Assembly (NCBI RefSeq): GCF_028736155.1
Contig: NZ_CP117879.1
Span: forward strand, 496,001 to 560,000
Direction of reading: 5' to 3'
DNA: 64,000 nucleotides
DNA from: Flavobacterium sp. KACC 22763
GTDB taxonomy: Bacteria > Bacteroidota > Bacteroidia > Flavobacteriales > Flavobacteriaceae
This document shows, in pieces, positions 1-7,919 of the stretch. Both the position numbers and the translations under genes were made by a program. Every line of letters starts with the position of its first letter. Position 1 is the first letter of the stretch. The notes beneath the pieces were generated by a model. It was not told where the DNA came from and searched no databases. It saw only the letters and a program-made list of their open reading frames with translations.

Positions 1-410
1 AGTTTCTATCAGCCGATAAGCATTTTGGTGTCAGAGAAATTTCATGGTTAGCAATTCGATCTAATATTATAAACAATTTAGAAGAAAGCCTTGAAATTTT
101 ATTGGAATGGACTTTTAATGAAGATGAGAATATAAGACGTTTTGCGACCGAAGCGACCAGACCAAGAGGAGTTTGGTGCGAGCATATACAAAAACTAAAA
201 CAAGAACCAGAATTGGCTTTAAAAATTCTAGATTCTTTAAAAAGTGATCCTTCAAAATATGTGCAAGACAGTGTTGGAAATTGGCTAAATGATGCCAGTA
301 AAACAAGACCAGATTTTGTAAAAGATTTATGTGAAAAATGGGAGAAACAAAGTCCAACAAAAGAAACACTTTATATCATTAAAAAAGCGCTCAGAACAAT
401 AAAAAAATAA
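1..410 (+). CDS. DNA alkylation repair (AlkD-like HEAT-repeat) protein, 3' part
   Basis: The reading frame is open from base 3 of the window, so the gene begins upstream and only about 135 C-terminal residues are visible. These contain paired amphipathic helices typical of HEAT-like repeats, including the RPRGVW element, a DPSKYVQDSVGNWLND stretch and a following RPDFV helix. That arrangement resembles the C-terminus of AlkD-type DNA alkylation repair proteins, which bind DNA with a superhelical HEAT fold and excise alkylated bases. The catalytic region is outside the window, so activity cannot be judged. The apparent internal ATG at 102 is not the true start. It converges with the pentapeptide-repeat gene at a 4 bp gap. 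Confidence 0.7.
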   Translation, partial: FLSADKHFGVREISWLAIRSNIINNLEESLEILLEWTFNEDENIRRFATEATRPRGVWCEHIQKLKQEPELALKILDSLKSDPSKYVQDSVGNWLNDASKTRPDFVKDLCEKWEKQSPTKETLYIIKKALRTIKK

Positions 411-414
411 TTTA

Positions 415-987
415 TTATATAATTTTGATATCGTATTTATCCAATAATCCAACAATTCCATCGGTAGAAAATTGCGCTTTTTTCATCGGATTAAATTCAG
501 GATCAATTTTATAATTATAAGCTGTTTTAAAGTTAACTCCCGCCAATTGCGTTTCGTTAAAAATAGCGCCGTCAAGATTGCAATTGTCAAAAACAGAACT
601 CGTTAAATTGGTTCCTATAAAAGTCACTTCGCGCACAGAAGAATTGATAAACTTGGTTTTAGGCATTTTTTTATTTGAAAAAAGAGCATAATCCAAAACG
701 CAATCTTCAAAATAAACCTGAAATAAGAAATCGTCACATTCGTTAAAAGCAATTCCGAGAAGTTTGCAGTTTTTAAAAGTGACATTTTTTAAACTTGTTC
801 CTGCTAAACTCGTCATAGAGAGATTGCAGTCAATAAATTCGCAATCAAGAAAAGTATTGGAATTGAAATTACTATTGGAAAAATCACAGTTCTTAAACAC
901 ACAATCTTCAAACTCGCGATTGTTTATTTTCTTATCAATATAAACAACTTTCTCAAATGTTTTCTGAATGTGAATTAGACTTTCCAT
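415..987 (-). CDS. Pentapeptide-repeat protein
   Basis: This 190-residue protein is made almost entirely of pentapeptide repeats of the A(D/N)LXX type. From about residue 25 to 155 there are repeated CXF/CNF/NLXX steps such as FEDCVFKNCDFSNSNF, which should fold into a right-handed quadrilateral beta-helix. There is no signal peptide or membrane segment, so it is probably cytoplasmic. The C-terminal cap (KKAQFSTDGIVGLLDKYDI) is of a kind seen in Bacteroidota relatives. Some pentapeptide proteins (Qnr, MfpA, McbG) mimic DNA and protect gyrase, but nothing here shows that role. It begins a run of minus-strand small genes. Confidence 0.8.
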   Translation of the reverse strand: MESLIHIQKTFEKVVYIDKKINNREFEDCVFKNCDFSNSNFNSNTFLDCEFIDCNLSMTSLAGTSLKNVTFKNCKLLGIAFNECDDFLFQVYFEDCVLDYALFSNKKMPKTKFINSSVREVTFIGTNLTSSVFDNCNLDGAIFNETQLAGVNFKTAYNYKIDPEFNPMKKAQFSTDGIVGLLDKYDIKII

Positions 988-998
988 TTTATATTATA

Positions 999-1223
999 TT
1001 ATTTTTTTGAAAAAATGATCTTTCTTGCTTGATCTTCAGAATAAAGTTTTCCTTCACTAATATTTTTGATGGAATTTTCTATATCTAAATTGTAAGACTC
1101 TATAGAATTATTGTTAGGATAATTAATGCATTCAAGAAGTCTTTTTAACTTTTTGAGCGTTTGTGGCTCTTTTATTTTTTCAATTTCTTGATGGATCCAT
1201 TTAAGATCTTTTTCTATATCCAT
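999..1223 (-). CDS. Small antitoxin-like protein, no partner visible
   Basis: A 74-residue acidic/lysine-rich helical protein with no recognised catalytic motif. Its plan (an N-terminal helix with KKLKRLLECI, a variable middle, then EGKLYSEDQARKIIF at the C-terminus) resembles the short antitoxins that Bacteroidota encode next to RelE/ParE toxins. No toxin-like gene is adjacent: a small DUF6095-like gene lies 5 bp upstream in the same direction and the pentapeptide gene lies 11 bp downstream. It may be an orphan antitoxin or simply an uncharacterised protein. The functional call is weak; the gene itself is plausible from the tight packing and a clean ATG. Confidence 0.5.
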   Translation of the reverse strand: MDIEKDLKWIHQEIEKIKEPQTLKKLKRLLECINYPNNNSIESYNLDIENSIKNISEGKLYSEDQARKIIFSKK

Positions 1224-1228
1224 CGAAT

Positions 1229-1450
1229 TTAGTCATTAAATATACCTTTCATAATGATTTTCAATCCCAAAAAGATCAAAAGCATAGAAGAAAGACAAGC
1301 CACAATTCCGATTCCTAAAACAAGATAGTGCCAGTTGTTGCCTTGATTTTGAAAAGCATTATAAATCAATGTTGGCCCGAGAAACATTAAGGGTAAAGCG
1401 CCTGATAAATATTTCACTCCTTTTTTTAGTAATTCTTTGTTTGTTGCCAT
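1229..1450 (-). CDS. DUF6095-like small membrane protein
   Basis: A 73-residue protein with two hydrophobic helices (about residues 17-32 and 42-66) separated by a short polar turn containing NQGNNWHY. The N-terminus (MATNKELLKKGVKYLSGALP) and the GPTLIYNAF motif match my memory of the DUF6095 family, found mostly in Flavobacteriaceae. Function is unknown; it should sit in the inner membrane. It is followed after 5 bp by the antitoxin-like gene and preceded by murQ on the same strand, and in many relatives it is found near murQ (recalled, not checked). Confidence 0.65.
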   Translation of the reverse strand: MATNKELLKKGVKYLSGALPLMFLGPTLIYNAFQNQGNNWHYLVLGIGIVACLSSMLLIFLGLKIIMKGIFND

Positions 1451-1518
1451 TTTGTTTTTTGTTTAAAGTTTTCTTTGTTTCAAGTTGTAGTTTGACACAA
1501 CATCTTACAAAAAACTTT

Positions 1519-2331
1519 TTACTTATTATAATTATCAACAGCATTTCTCACGCTGCCGTATTTTTTTAATAATTCAGAAGCTTCTTCGTAAGAAACTGAA
1601 ATCTCATCCATAATCATTTTTACACCACGATCAACGAGCTTGACATTGCTTAACTGCATATCGACCATTTTGTTGCCTCTTACTTTTCCAAGCTGAATCA
1701 TTGCGGCGGTCGAAATCATATTTAAAACCAATTTCTGTGCAGTTCCGGCTTTCATCCTTGAACTTCCTGTAACAAATTCAGGTCCCACTACAACTTCGAT
1801 CGGGAATTGCGCTGTCAGTGCTAACGGACTTCCCGCATTACACGTAATGCATCCGGTAACAATGTTATTTGCATTGCAAGCTTCTAAACCACTAATAACA
1901 TAAGGAGTTGTACCAGAAGCTGCAATTCCGATTACGACATCATTTGAATGGATATTATGATTTTGAAGATCGATCCAAGCATTTGTTGTGCTGTCTTCGG
2001 CATTTTCAACTGCACGTCTTATCGCTGTATCGCCCCCAGCAATAATACCATTTACCAAATCAAAAGGAACACCAAATGTAGGCGGGCATTCTGAAGCATC
2101 GACAACACCAAGTCGGCCAGAAGTTCCTGCTCCAATATAAAACAATCTACCACCCAGCTTTAATTTGTCAACTATCTGAGGAATCAAAGCTTCGATTTGT
2201 GGTAAAGCTTTTTCTACTGCATAAGGAACAGTTTTGTCTTCTTGGTTAATATTAGATAACAATTCATGAACAGACATTTTCTCTAAATGTTCATATTTTG
2301 ATGCTTGTTCAGTAGTTTTCGTAAATGTCAT
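1519..2331 (-). CDS. murQ: N-acetylmuramic acid 6-phosphate etherase
   Basis: MurQ cleaves the D-lactyl ether of MurNAc-6-phosphate to give GlcNAc-6-phosphate and lactate in peptidoglycan recycling. The protein (270 residues from the chosen start) has an SIS sugar-isomerase domain with GGRLFYIGAGTSGRLGVVDA, the ECPPTFG loop and the later GSSRMKAGTAQK signature, all diagnostic for MurQ. I chose the ATG at 2331 over a TTG eight codons upstream because family members start close to MTFTKTTEQ. The length is slightly shorter than the roughly 300 residues of the E. coli enzyme, as is common in Flavobacteria. A promoter candidate lies at 2353-2384. Confidence 0.95.
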   Translation of the reverse strand: MTFTKTTEQASKYEHLEKMSVHELLSNINQEDKTVPYAVEKALPQIEALIPQIVDKLKLGGRLFYIGAGTSGRLGVVDASECPPTFGVPFDLVNGIIAGGDTAIRRAVENAEDSTTNAWIDLQNHNIHSNDVVIGIAASGTTPYVISGLEACNANNIVTGCITCNAGSPLALTAQFPIEVVVGPEFVTGSSRMKAGTAQKLVLNMISTAAMIQLGKVRGNKMVDMQLSNVKLVDRGVKMIMDEISVSYEEASELLKKYGSVRNAVDNYNK

Positions 2332-2352
2332 TTTATCATTATTTAGACTCGT

Positions 2353-2384
2353 CAAAATTAATATATTTTATATCAATCTTGCAA
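2353..2384 (-). promoter_or_regulatory. Promoter candidate for murQ
   Basis: On the minus strand TAATTTTG (2360-2353) matches the Bacteroidota -7 consensus TAnnTTTG. A TTG at 2384-2382 lies 21 bp upstream, inside the accepted 17-23 bp spacer range. The predicted start of transcription is about 18 nt before the murQ ATG. Confidence 0.5.
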
Positions 2385-2445
2385 AGTCTCAGAGATTTAA
2401 AATCATTTTTTTTCTTCTATTTTTTCTGCATAAAGACGGTTAAAA

Positions 2446-2481
2446 TGTGACTTTGTTACATAAACTAAAATATTATATTTG
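2446..2481 (+). promoter_or_regulatory. Promoter and possible operator of the AraC gene
   Basis: TTG at 2453-2455, an 18 bp spacer and TATATTTG at 2474-2481 form a canonical Bacteroidota promoter just ahead of the AraC-type gene. A near-perfect 6-3-6 inverted repeat, TGTGAC TTT GTTACA (2446-2460), covers the -33 TTG. The placement suggests an operator that blocks or recruits polymerase, perhaps for the regulator itself; that is inference. Confidence 0.55.
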
Positions 2482-2499
2482 TTTAATATAAAAAGATAA

Positions 2500-3645
2500 A
2501 TGGATAAATTAGGATTTTTAGATAGTGTTGCCCGTATTGCTGTTTTTGTTTCGTTATTACTTGCACTTTTTTTGCTTACCGTAAAGACAGAGAATAAATT
2601 AGCAAATCGATTATTTGCCTCTTTTATAACTTTTTCAGCAATTGATTTCAGTGGCCTTCTTGATTTTTCATTTCCGACAGAATATATTTATTTAACGATT
2701 TTGAGAAGTACATTTTGTTTGCTGGAAATGCCTCTGATTTATTTGTACGTTTTAGCAGTCTGTTATTCTGATTTTCGATTAAAATGGAAACACTTAATAT
2801 ATACAACTCCATTTGTAGTAATGAATTTAGTTTTAATGCCTCGATTTTATTTAGAATCAGGTATTGTAAGAGAACATTTTTTGGCCAATTTCAGTAACAT
2901 GCCTGAAGTGTATTTTTTTCAGATTTTAATCGAATGCCAATATTGGTTTTATATTATCAGCATATTTTTGATTTTAAGAAAATACAAGAAAATCTACCTC
3001 GAAAATTATACAAATCCGAGTACCTCTACCTACAAATGGCTTTTTCAGATGAACTGTGTTTTTGCGGTAATGCATAGTATTACAGCTTCAAAAAATTTGT
3101 TGCGTTATACTGCTTCCAGAGATACTTTTCTTTGGGGAAATGTTCTTATGGTGATTATGGCCTTAAGCGTAATATGCTGGTTTGTGATGAAAGCATTAAA
3201 TCATCCGGAACTTTTTAGAGGAATTAATTCAAGATTGACATTAACTAAAGACTTTCTTCCTAAAGAAAACAATGAAACCATCGAAATTGCAAATAATCAG
3301 GATGAAGCTGTTTCTGCTCAGATTTCAGAATTAAAAAATTATATGATTGAGAAGGAGCCATATCTTGATCCGTCGCTTACGATTCAGGAACTGGCCAATC
3401 AAATTGAAATTTCAGTTCGGGATTTGTCTGTTTTAATTAATCATCATATGGATCAGCATTTTTTTGATTTTGTGAATGAATATCGTATTCAAAAAGCAAT
3501 GGAAATTTTAAAAAATCCTTCCAAAAAAGATTTAACTGTTTTAGAAATCTTGTATGAGGTGGGATTTAATTCTAAATCATCGTTCAATACTTCTTTCAAA
3601 AAATATACAAATTTAACGCCTACGGCTTATCGAAACGCTTCATAA
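2500..3645 (+). CDS. Membrane-anchored AraC-family transcriptional regulator
   Basis: The 381-residue protein has about seven hydrophobic segments in its first 235 residues and a C-terminal AraC-type double helix-turn-helix at about 280-380. The first HTH is visible as IQELANQIEISVRDLSVLI and the second as LTVLEILYEVGFNSKSSFN, ending with the family-typical FKKYTNLTPTAYR. This 7TM-plus-AraC design is frequent in Bacteroidota and probably couples an extracytoplasmic or membrane signal to transcription. The next gene on the same strand encodes an outer-membrane receptor but is separated by a strong terminator, so regulation of it would act in trans. The signal is unknown. Confidence 0.85.
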   Translation: MDKLGFLDSVARIAVFVSLLLALFLLTVKTENKLANRLFASFITFSAIDFSGLLDFSFPTEYIYLTILRSTFCLLEMPLIYLYVLAVCYSDFRLKWKHLIYTTPFVVMNLVLMPRFYLESGIVREHFLANFSNMPEVYFFQILIECQYWFYIISIFLILRKYKKIYLENYTNPSTSTYKWLFQMNCVFAVMHSITASKNLLRYTASRDTFLWGNVLMVIMALSVICWFVMKALNHPELFRGINSRLTLTKDFLPKENNETIEIANNQDEAVSAQISELKNYMIEKEPYLDPSLTIQELANQIEISVRDLSVLINHHMDQHFFDFVNEYRIQKAMEILKNPSKKDLTVLEILYEVGFNSKSSFNTSFKKYTNLTPTAYRNAS

Positions 3646-3677
3646 CTAGTAGTTTGTAAAAAGTCGTACTTTATGCT

Positions 3678-3726
3678 AAAAAAAGTCGAACCAATTTCTT
3701 TAAGAGAAAATGGTTCGACTTTTTTT
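3678..3726 (+). terminator. Rho-independent terminator after the AraC gene
   Basis: A 16 bp perfect inverted repeat (3678-3693 with 3711-3726) around GTCGAACCA/TGGTTCGAC is flanked by an A-run and a T-run. It could terminate in both directions. Confidence 0.85.
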
Positions 3727-3800
3727 GTCGGTCGCATAGGCAGATTTTCTAAGGCAACTTTGCTTCAAATTAATCGAAACAAGTTTTAAAATTAGAAATC

Positions 3801-6185
3801 ATGAAAAAAGCAAACCTCCTTATCTTTTTATTATTGCCTTTATTTTGTTTGGCACAATCAACATTAAAATTAAAAGGAAAAATAACAAGCCAAACAAAAC
3901 CTTTAGAATGGGCAGAAATAACAATCTCAAATTTAGAAGGAAAAATTATTGAAGGAACAACTTCAAGTCAAGATGGCTCTTTTGAAATCAATCTTAAAAA
4001 TGGTTCTTATAAAATAGGGATAAGTCTTTTGGGGTTTACTGATTATGAAAATAAAATTTCCTTAGAAAAAGATACAGATTTAGGGGTTATGACGCTTAAA
4101 GAAAACGAAACAAAATTAGTTGAAGTTTTGATTCAGTCTAAAAAGAAAACCATCGAGCAAAAAACGGATCGTTTGGTCTATAATTTTGAAAATAATGTAA
4201 CCAATGTTGGAGGAGATGCCTTAAGCGCCATCAATAGCGCGCCTGGTGTTGTAGTGCAAAACAATACGATAAATATATTAGGAAAAGGAACTTCGAGGGT
4301 TATGATTGATGGAAGAATTATTGAATTAACGGGCGAAGAATTGAATAATTTTTTAAAATCAATTTCGGCAAGTGATATTAAAAATATAGAAATTATAAGT
4401 AACCCGCCTGCAAAGTATGAAGCTGAAGGAACTGGCGGATTGATTAATATTATTATGAAAAAAGGAGTTCGTGATTCGTGGAAAAATACCACAACAGCTT
4501 CTTACGATCAAAATAAATACGGAATTTTTACTTTGAGAGATAATTTCTTTTATAACAAAAATAAGTTTCGCCTTTCGGCAAGCGTCAACGGAAAAACGGG
4601 ATATATGAATATAGAGGAAATTTCAAAAGTATATTTTGAAGACGGAATTTCAAATTTGAACGCTACGACAAAAATGAAAAATGAAAATCTATCAGGGAAA
4701 TTTGCTTTAGATTACGATTTTTCAGAAAAAACAACAGTGGGTTTTCAATTTATAAACGACAGAAATAATCCGGATTTTCAATCGGATATTGTGATAGACA
4801 GATATGATACTCAGAATCAATTAAAAAATTATACCATCAATAAAAGTTACGCAGACAGAGCATCTGGAAGTTTAACGTACAATGCGCATTTGATAACAAA
4901 ACTGGATTCGCTGAACCGAAAATTATCTTTTGATGTGGATTATTTTAATTACAATTCAAAATTTGATCGTGAGTTTATCGCAAACGACTATTTGGCAGAC
5001 GGAACTTTTGTTAATGTGAATCAGTCGGGGCGAAATATCTCAAATCAAGATATTCATAATTGGAGTTTTAAGGCAGATATGGAACATCCGCTTCAAGTCT
5101 TGAATTTATCTTATGGCGCGAAAATGAGTTTTACAAACAGTGTAAGCGATTTACTTTATTACAACACGATTACAGGAACTCCAGAATTAGATCCTTTACA
5201 ATCAAACCGATTTAATTACACAGAAAATAATCAAGCGTTTTATGTTAACGGAGATAAAAAAATCAATGAAAAATGGAATTTTCAAGTTGGTTTGAGACTG
5301 GAAAACACGCAGACGAAAGGTTTCTCTGAAACTTTAAATCAGGAAACGGTTAATAATTATTTGAAATTGTTTCCAACAGTTTTTGCGTCTTATAAGAAAA
5401 ACGACAACAATACTTTTACCTTAAATTATGGAAAAAGAATCAACAGACCACGTTTTGATTTATTGAATCCGTTTCGAATTTATATAAGCAGTAATAGTTA
5501 TTCAGAAGGAAATCCGTTTTTACAGCCTTCGTTTAGTGACAACTTTGAGCTTGGATATTCTTATAAAGAAATTTTGAGAACTACGGTTTTTGTCAATGCA
5601 ATTACAAACGGCTATGGCGTTTTGTTTACCTCAAATCCAGAAACAAATACACAAATTGTAACCAGAGATAATTATTTTAAAAGTTTGAATTATGGAGTTG
5701 GAGAAACATATTCGGCAACTTTTGCAGATTGGTGGACAAGCGAAAATTCTTTGTATTTTTTAGGCGCAAAAACAGAATTTATTAAAGATATCAATGCAAC
5801 TCCGTCAAATAGTTTAGAAATAGATTTTTCTACAAATAATACTTTTGTATTAGGGAAAAATTCTAAGCTTCAAATTGATTTTAGTTACACGCCACCTTAT
5901 GAAAGCGGTTTATACAAAATAGGTTACACATCAAGTTTTGATATTGGTTTTAAACAAGATTTGCTTAATAAAACGATGCAAATCGCATTTTTAGCAAATG
6001 ATATTTTTAATACTTCTTACTTAAAAGATTTTACTTCAGTTGTAAATGGTGTGAAACAGGTTTACGATCAAAACAATAGTAACCGATTTGTGCGTTTGTC
6101 TGTGGTTTATAATTTTGGAAATAAAAAGATAAACATAAAAGAGCGTGCTTTTGGAAATCAGGATGAGAAAAAGAGAGCTAACTAA
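3801..6185 (+). CDS. TonB-dependent-receptor-like outer membrane beta-barrel protein
   Basis: The 794-residue protein starts with a signal peptide (MKKANLLIFLLLPLFCLAQ), then a carboxypeptidase-regulatory-like beta-sandwich at about 20-95. A plug-like region follows at about 120-215 with VMIDGRIIELTGEE and NPPAKYEAEGTGGLINI, and the rest is an outer-membrane beta-barrel of the OMP_b-brl_3 type ending in alternating aromatic residues. Such proteins are small-substrate or peptide receptors, or adhesion-related barrels; no typical TonB box or SusD partner is visible, so substrate and energy coupling are unknown. The upstream AraC regulator may control it, but no promoter of the TAnnTTTG type was found before it. 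Confidence 0.85.
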   Translation: MKKANLLIFLLLPLFCLAQSTLKLKGKITSQTKPLEWAEITISNLEGKIIEGTTSSQDGSFEINLKNGSYKIGISLLGFTDYENKISLEKDTDLGVMTLKENETKLVEVLIQSKKKTIEQKTDRLVYNFENNVTNVGGDALSAINSAPGVVVQNNTINILGKGTSRVMIDGRIIELTGEELNNFLKSISASDIKNIEIISNPPAKYEAEGTGGLINIIMKKGVRDSWKNTTTASYDQNKYGIFTLRDNFFYNKNKFRLSASVNGKTGYMNIEEISKVYFEDGISNLNATTKMKNENLSGKFALDYDFSEKTTVGFQFINDRNNPDFQSDIVIDRYDTQNQLKNYTINKSYADRASGSLTYNAHLITKLDSLNRKLSFDVDYFNYNSKFDREFIANDYLADGTFVNVNQSGRNISNQDIHNWSFKADMEHPLQVLNLSYGAKMSFTNSVSDLLYYNTITGTPELDPLQSNRFNYTENNQAFYVNGDKKINEKWNFQVGLRLENTQTKGFSETLNQETVNNYLKLFPTVFASYKKNDNNTFTLNYGKRINRPRFDLLNPFRIYISSNSYSEGNPFLQPSFSDNFELGYSYKEILRTTVFVNAITNGYGVLFTSNPETNTQIVTRDNYFKSLNYGVGETYSATFADWWTSENSLYFLGAKTEFIKDINATPSNSLEIDFSTNNTFVLGKNSKLQIDFSYTPPYESGLYKIGYTSSFDIGFKQDLLNKTMQIAFLANDIFNTSYLKDFTSVVNGVKQVYDQNNSNRFVRLSVVYNFGNKKINIKERAFGNQDEKKRAN

Positions 6186-6260
6186 ATTAGATAATTAGAA
6201 AATGTGCCAATTAGATAATGATAATTTTCAAATTGGCACATTTTCTAATTGACACATTAT
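6183..6260. repeat. Stop-codon-anchored 8-bp array with 20-bp perfect hairpin
   Basis: Starting at the stop codon of the barrel protein the DNA can be read in 8 bp steps (nnAATTAG-type units, then their inverse). It contains a perfect 20 bp inverted repeat (6193-6212 with 6231-6250) and runs to the stop codon of the ZIP gene. It probably acts as a bidirectional terminator between two convergent genes. It resembles the layout of the arrays at 6930, 9073, 10169, 15885, 18593, 22151 and 53911. Confidence 0.75.
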
Positions 6261-6925
6261 AAAAAGAATGCCAATAAAATTCCGAGAACGATCATCGAAA
6301 CTTTGGCGATATTGAATTTATGGCCTTCGCTGCTTTCAAAGATAATAGTAGATGAAATATGGAATAAAATACCGATTACGATTGCTGTTATTTCGGTGTA
6401 ATATTTACTTAAAAAAGGCAAATATTCAGATGCTATTGTTCCTAGTGGCGTCATGATAGCAAAGGTCAGCATGAAGGCAAAAATGGCTTTCTTGTTTAAA
6501 TCGGCATTGATAAAAAATGTTGTTAGAATAACGGCAATTGGCAAATGATGAATGGCAATTCCGACAGCTAAACCGTGATGGTGACTTACAGGAAAACCTT
6601 CTAAAAAGGCATGAATGCAAAGACTGATGAACAAGAGCCACGGAATCTGAGACATTTTTGCGTGTCCGTGTACGTGTCCGTGCTCGGCACCTTTTGAGAA
6701 AAATTCGAGAACGATCTGGAATAAAATTCCGACCATTATAAAGATTCCGATGTTATGATTGTGCGATTCGTAAACATCAGGAAGAAGATGCATTACGGTT
6801 AATGACAATAAAAAAGAACCGCTGAAGGCCAGTAGTAATTTTAAATTGGTTTTGTTTTCGGGTTTTATAAACAAAGCCGCGCCATATCCTAAAAGTACAG
6901 AAAATAAGGGTAGTAGATAATTCAT
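6257..6925 (-). CDS. ZIP-family metal transporter
   Basis: A 222-residue inner-membrane protein with about eight hydrophobic helices. A histidine-rich loop (GAEHGHVHGHAK, about residues 80-91) lies between helices 3 and 4, and helix 4 holds the ZIP metal-site motif HAFLEGFPV (HxxxE). Helix 5 has IHHLPIAV, where many ZIP proteins have HxxPE; the glutamate is replaced by isoleucine, so metal choice may differ from ZupT. The family imports zinc, iron or manganese into the cytoplasm. It lies downstream of a methyltransferase gene on the same strand, with an 8-bp-period array between them. Confidence 0.85.
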   Translation of the reverse strand: MNYLLPLFSVLLGYGAALFIKPENKTNLKLLLAFSGSFLLSLTVMHLLPDVYESHNHNIGIFIMVGILFQIVLEFFSKGAEHGHVHGHAKMSQIPWLLFISLCIHAFLEGFPVSHHHGLAVGIAIHHLPIAVILTTFFINADLNKKAIFAFMLTFAIMTPLGTIASEYLPFLSKYYTEITAIVIGILFHISSTIIFESSEGHKFNIAKVSMIVLGILLAFFL

Positions 6926-6929
6926 CTTT

Positions 6930-7022
6930 TTGTTTAATCGTTTTTTTGTTTAATCGTTTAATCGAATTTCTTGTTAGTTTGTTTAGCGATTAAACAAATT
7001 AACGGTTAAACGATTAAACCTA
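6930..7022. repeat. 8-bp-period GTTTAATC / GATTAAAC array
   Basis: Units GTTTAATC (about 6934-6968) are followed, after a short interruption, by their inverse GATTAAAC in four consecutive 8 bp units with variants (about 6988-7019). The array touches the TAG stop codon of the methyltransferase gene (7020-7022, minus strand) and fills nearly the whole gap to the ZIP gene start. Transcribed RNA would fold into a long A/U-rich hairpin. Confidence 0.8.
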
Positions 7023-7784
7023 TTTAAAAATCATGATTAATCTTTCGCTTTCGGTTTTATGGAATTTTTTGAGTTTGTAGTCTCCAAAAATGTCCAGAAG
7101 GAAAATTCCAGCTTCGTCCATTAAATCCTGAAAGTCTTTCAAAGTTAGTGCTTTTACTTTTTCTGTAAAATGATATTTTCTGCCTTTGTCTTCAAAATCA
7201 ATTTCTTTGAAAATATGTCCATCTTCAACATATCTTTTGATGTGAAAATCTATTTCGTCAACGGTTTTTACTTCTTCAGGTACAAGGTTTTCAATAACGT
7301 TTGCCACGTTCATGAAATCGATAACCGCAAAACCATATTCAGATAGGCTTTCTTTAATTGCCTTTAAAGTAGTCAGATTGTCGTCGTCGCTTTCAAAATA
7401 GCCAAAACTGGTGAAAAGGTTGAAAATGGCATCAAACTTTTCTTCAAAAGGTTCGCGCATATCATGCACTTTAAAATGCAGTGTTTCGTTGCTATTTTTG
7501 CTGGCTTCTACAATACTGTTTTCAGACAAATCTGCTCCTAAAACATCATAGCCCAACTGATTTAAATAAATAGAATGACGGCCTTTTCCGCATGCTAAGT
7601 CCAATACTTTTGCTTTTTCGGGCAAGTTAAGGTAATGCGTTAAATTGTCCATGAAAACCTGAGCTTCACGATAATTACGATCCTTATAAAGAATGTGATA
7701 ATATGGCGTGTCAAACCATGAAGAATACCAGTTTTGATTATCGTCTTCGTGATTTGGGATTGATGCGTTAGGTTCTTGAGACAT
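7020..7784 (-). CDS. Class I SAM-dependent methyltransferase
   Basis: This 254-residue cytoplasmic protein has a Rossmann methyltransferase core. Motif I is VLDLACGKGRHS (about residues 59-70), followed by the acidic LGADLS end of beta2, with HDMREPF and DAIFNLFTSFGYF as later strands. This fits the Methyltransf_25/UbiE-like superfamily, but the substrate cannot be read from sequence. The C-terminal part (about 165-254) has a mixed alpha/beta cap that probably selects the substrate. It is divergent from the RlmL-like gene at 7920. A -7 candidate TAAATTTG lies at 7822-7815 on the minus strand, about 30 bp before the start. Confidence 0.8.
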   Translation of the reverse strand: MSQEPNASIPNHEDDNQNWYSSWFDTPYYHILYKDRNYREAQVFMDNLTHYLNLPEKAKVLDLACGKGRHSIYLNQLGYDVLGADLSENSIVEASKNSNETLHFKVHDMREPFEEKFDAIFNLFTSFGYFESDDDNLTTLKAIKESLSEYGFAVIDFMNVANVIENLVPEEVKTVDEIDFHIKRYVEDGHIFKEIDFEDKGRKYHFTEKVKALTLKDFQDLMDEAGIFLLDIFGDYKLKKFHKTESERLIMIFK

Positions 7785-7919
7785 TTATTCTATTTCAATT
7801 AATTCAAAGTCCGGCAAATTTAGTGTATTTTTGCCGAAAAATAACTATTTCGCTTCGATACGTGTTTATACCAGTATAATAAAATGTTATGGCGATTGGC
7901 TTTTTTTAATTGAAAAAAA

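Noticed and set aside
4178..4492. Minus-strand open frame inside the beta-barrel gene
   Set aside because: Antisense to the conserved plug region; no start signal or family.
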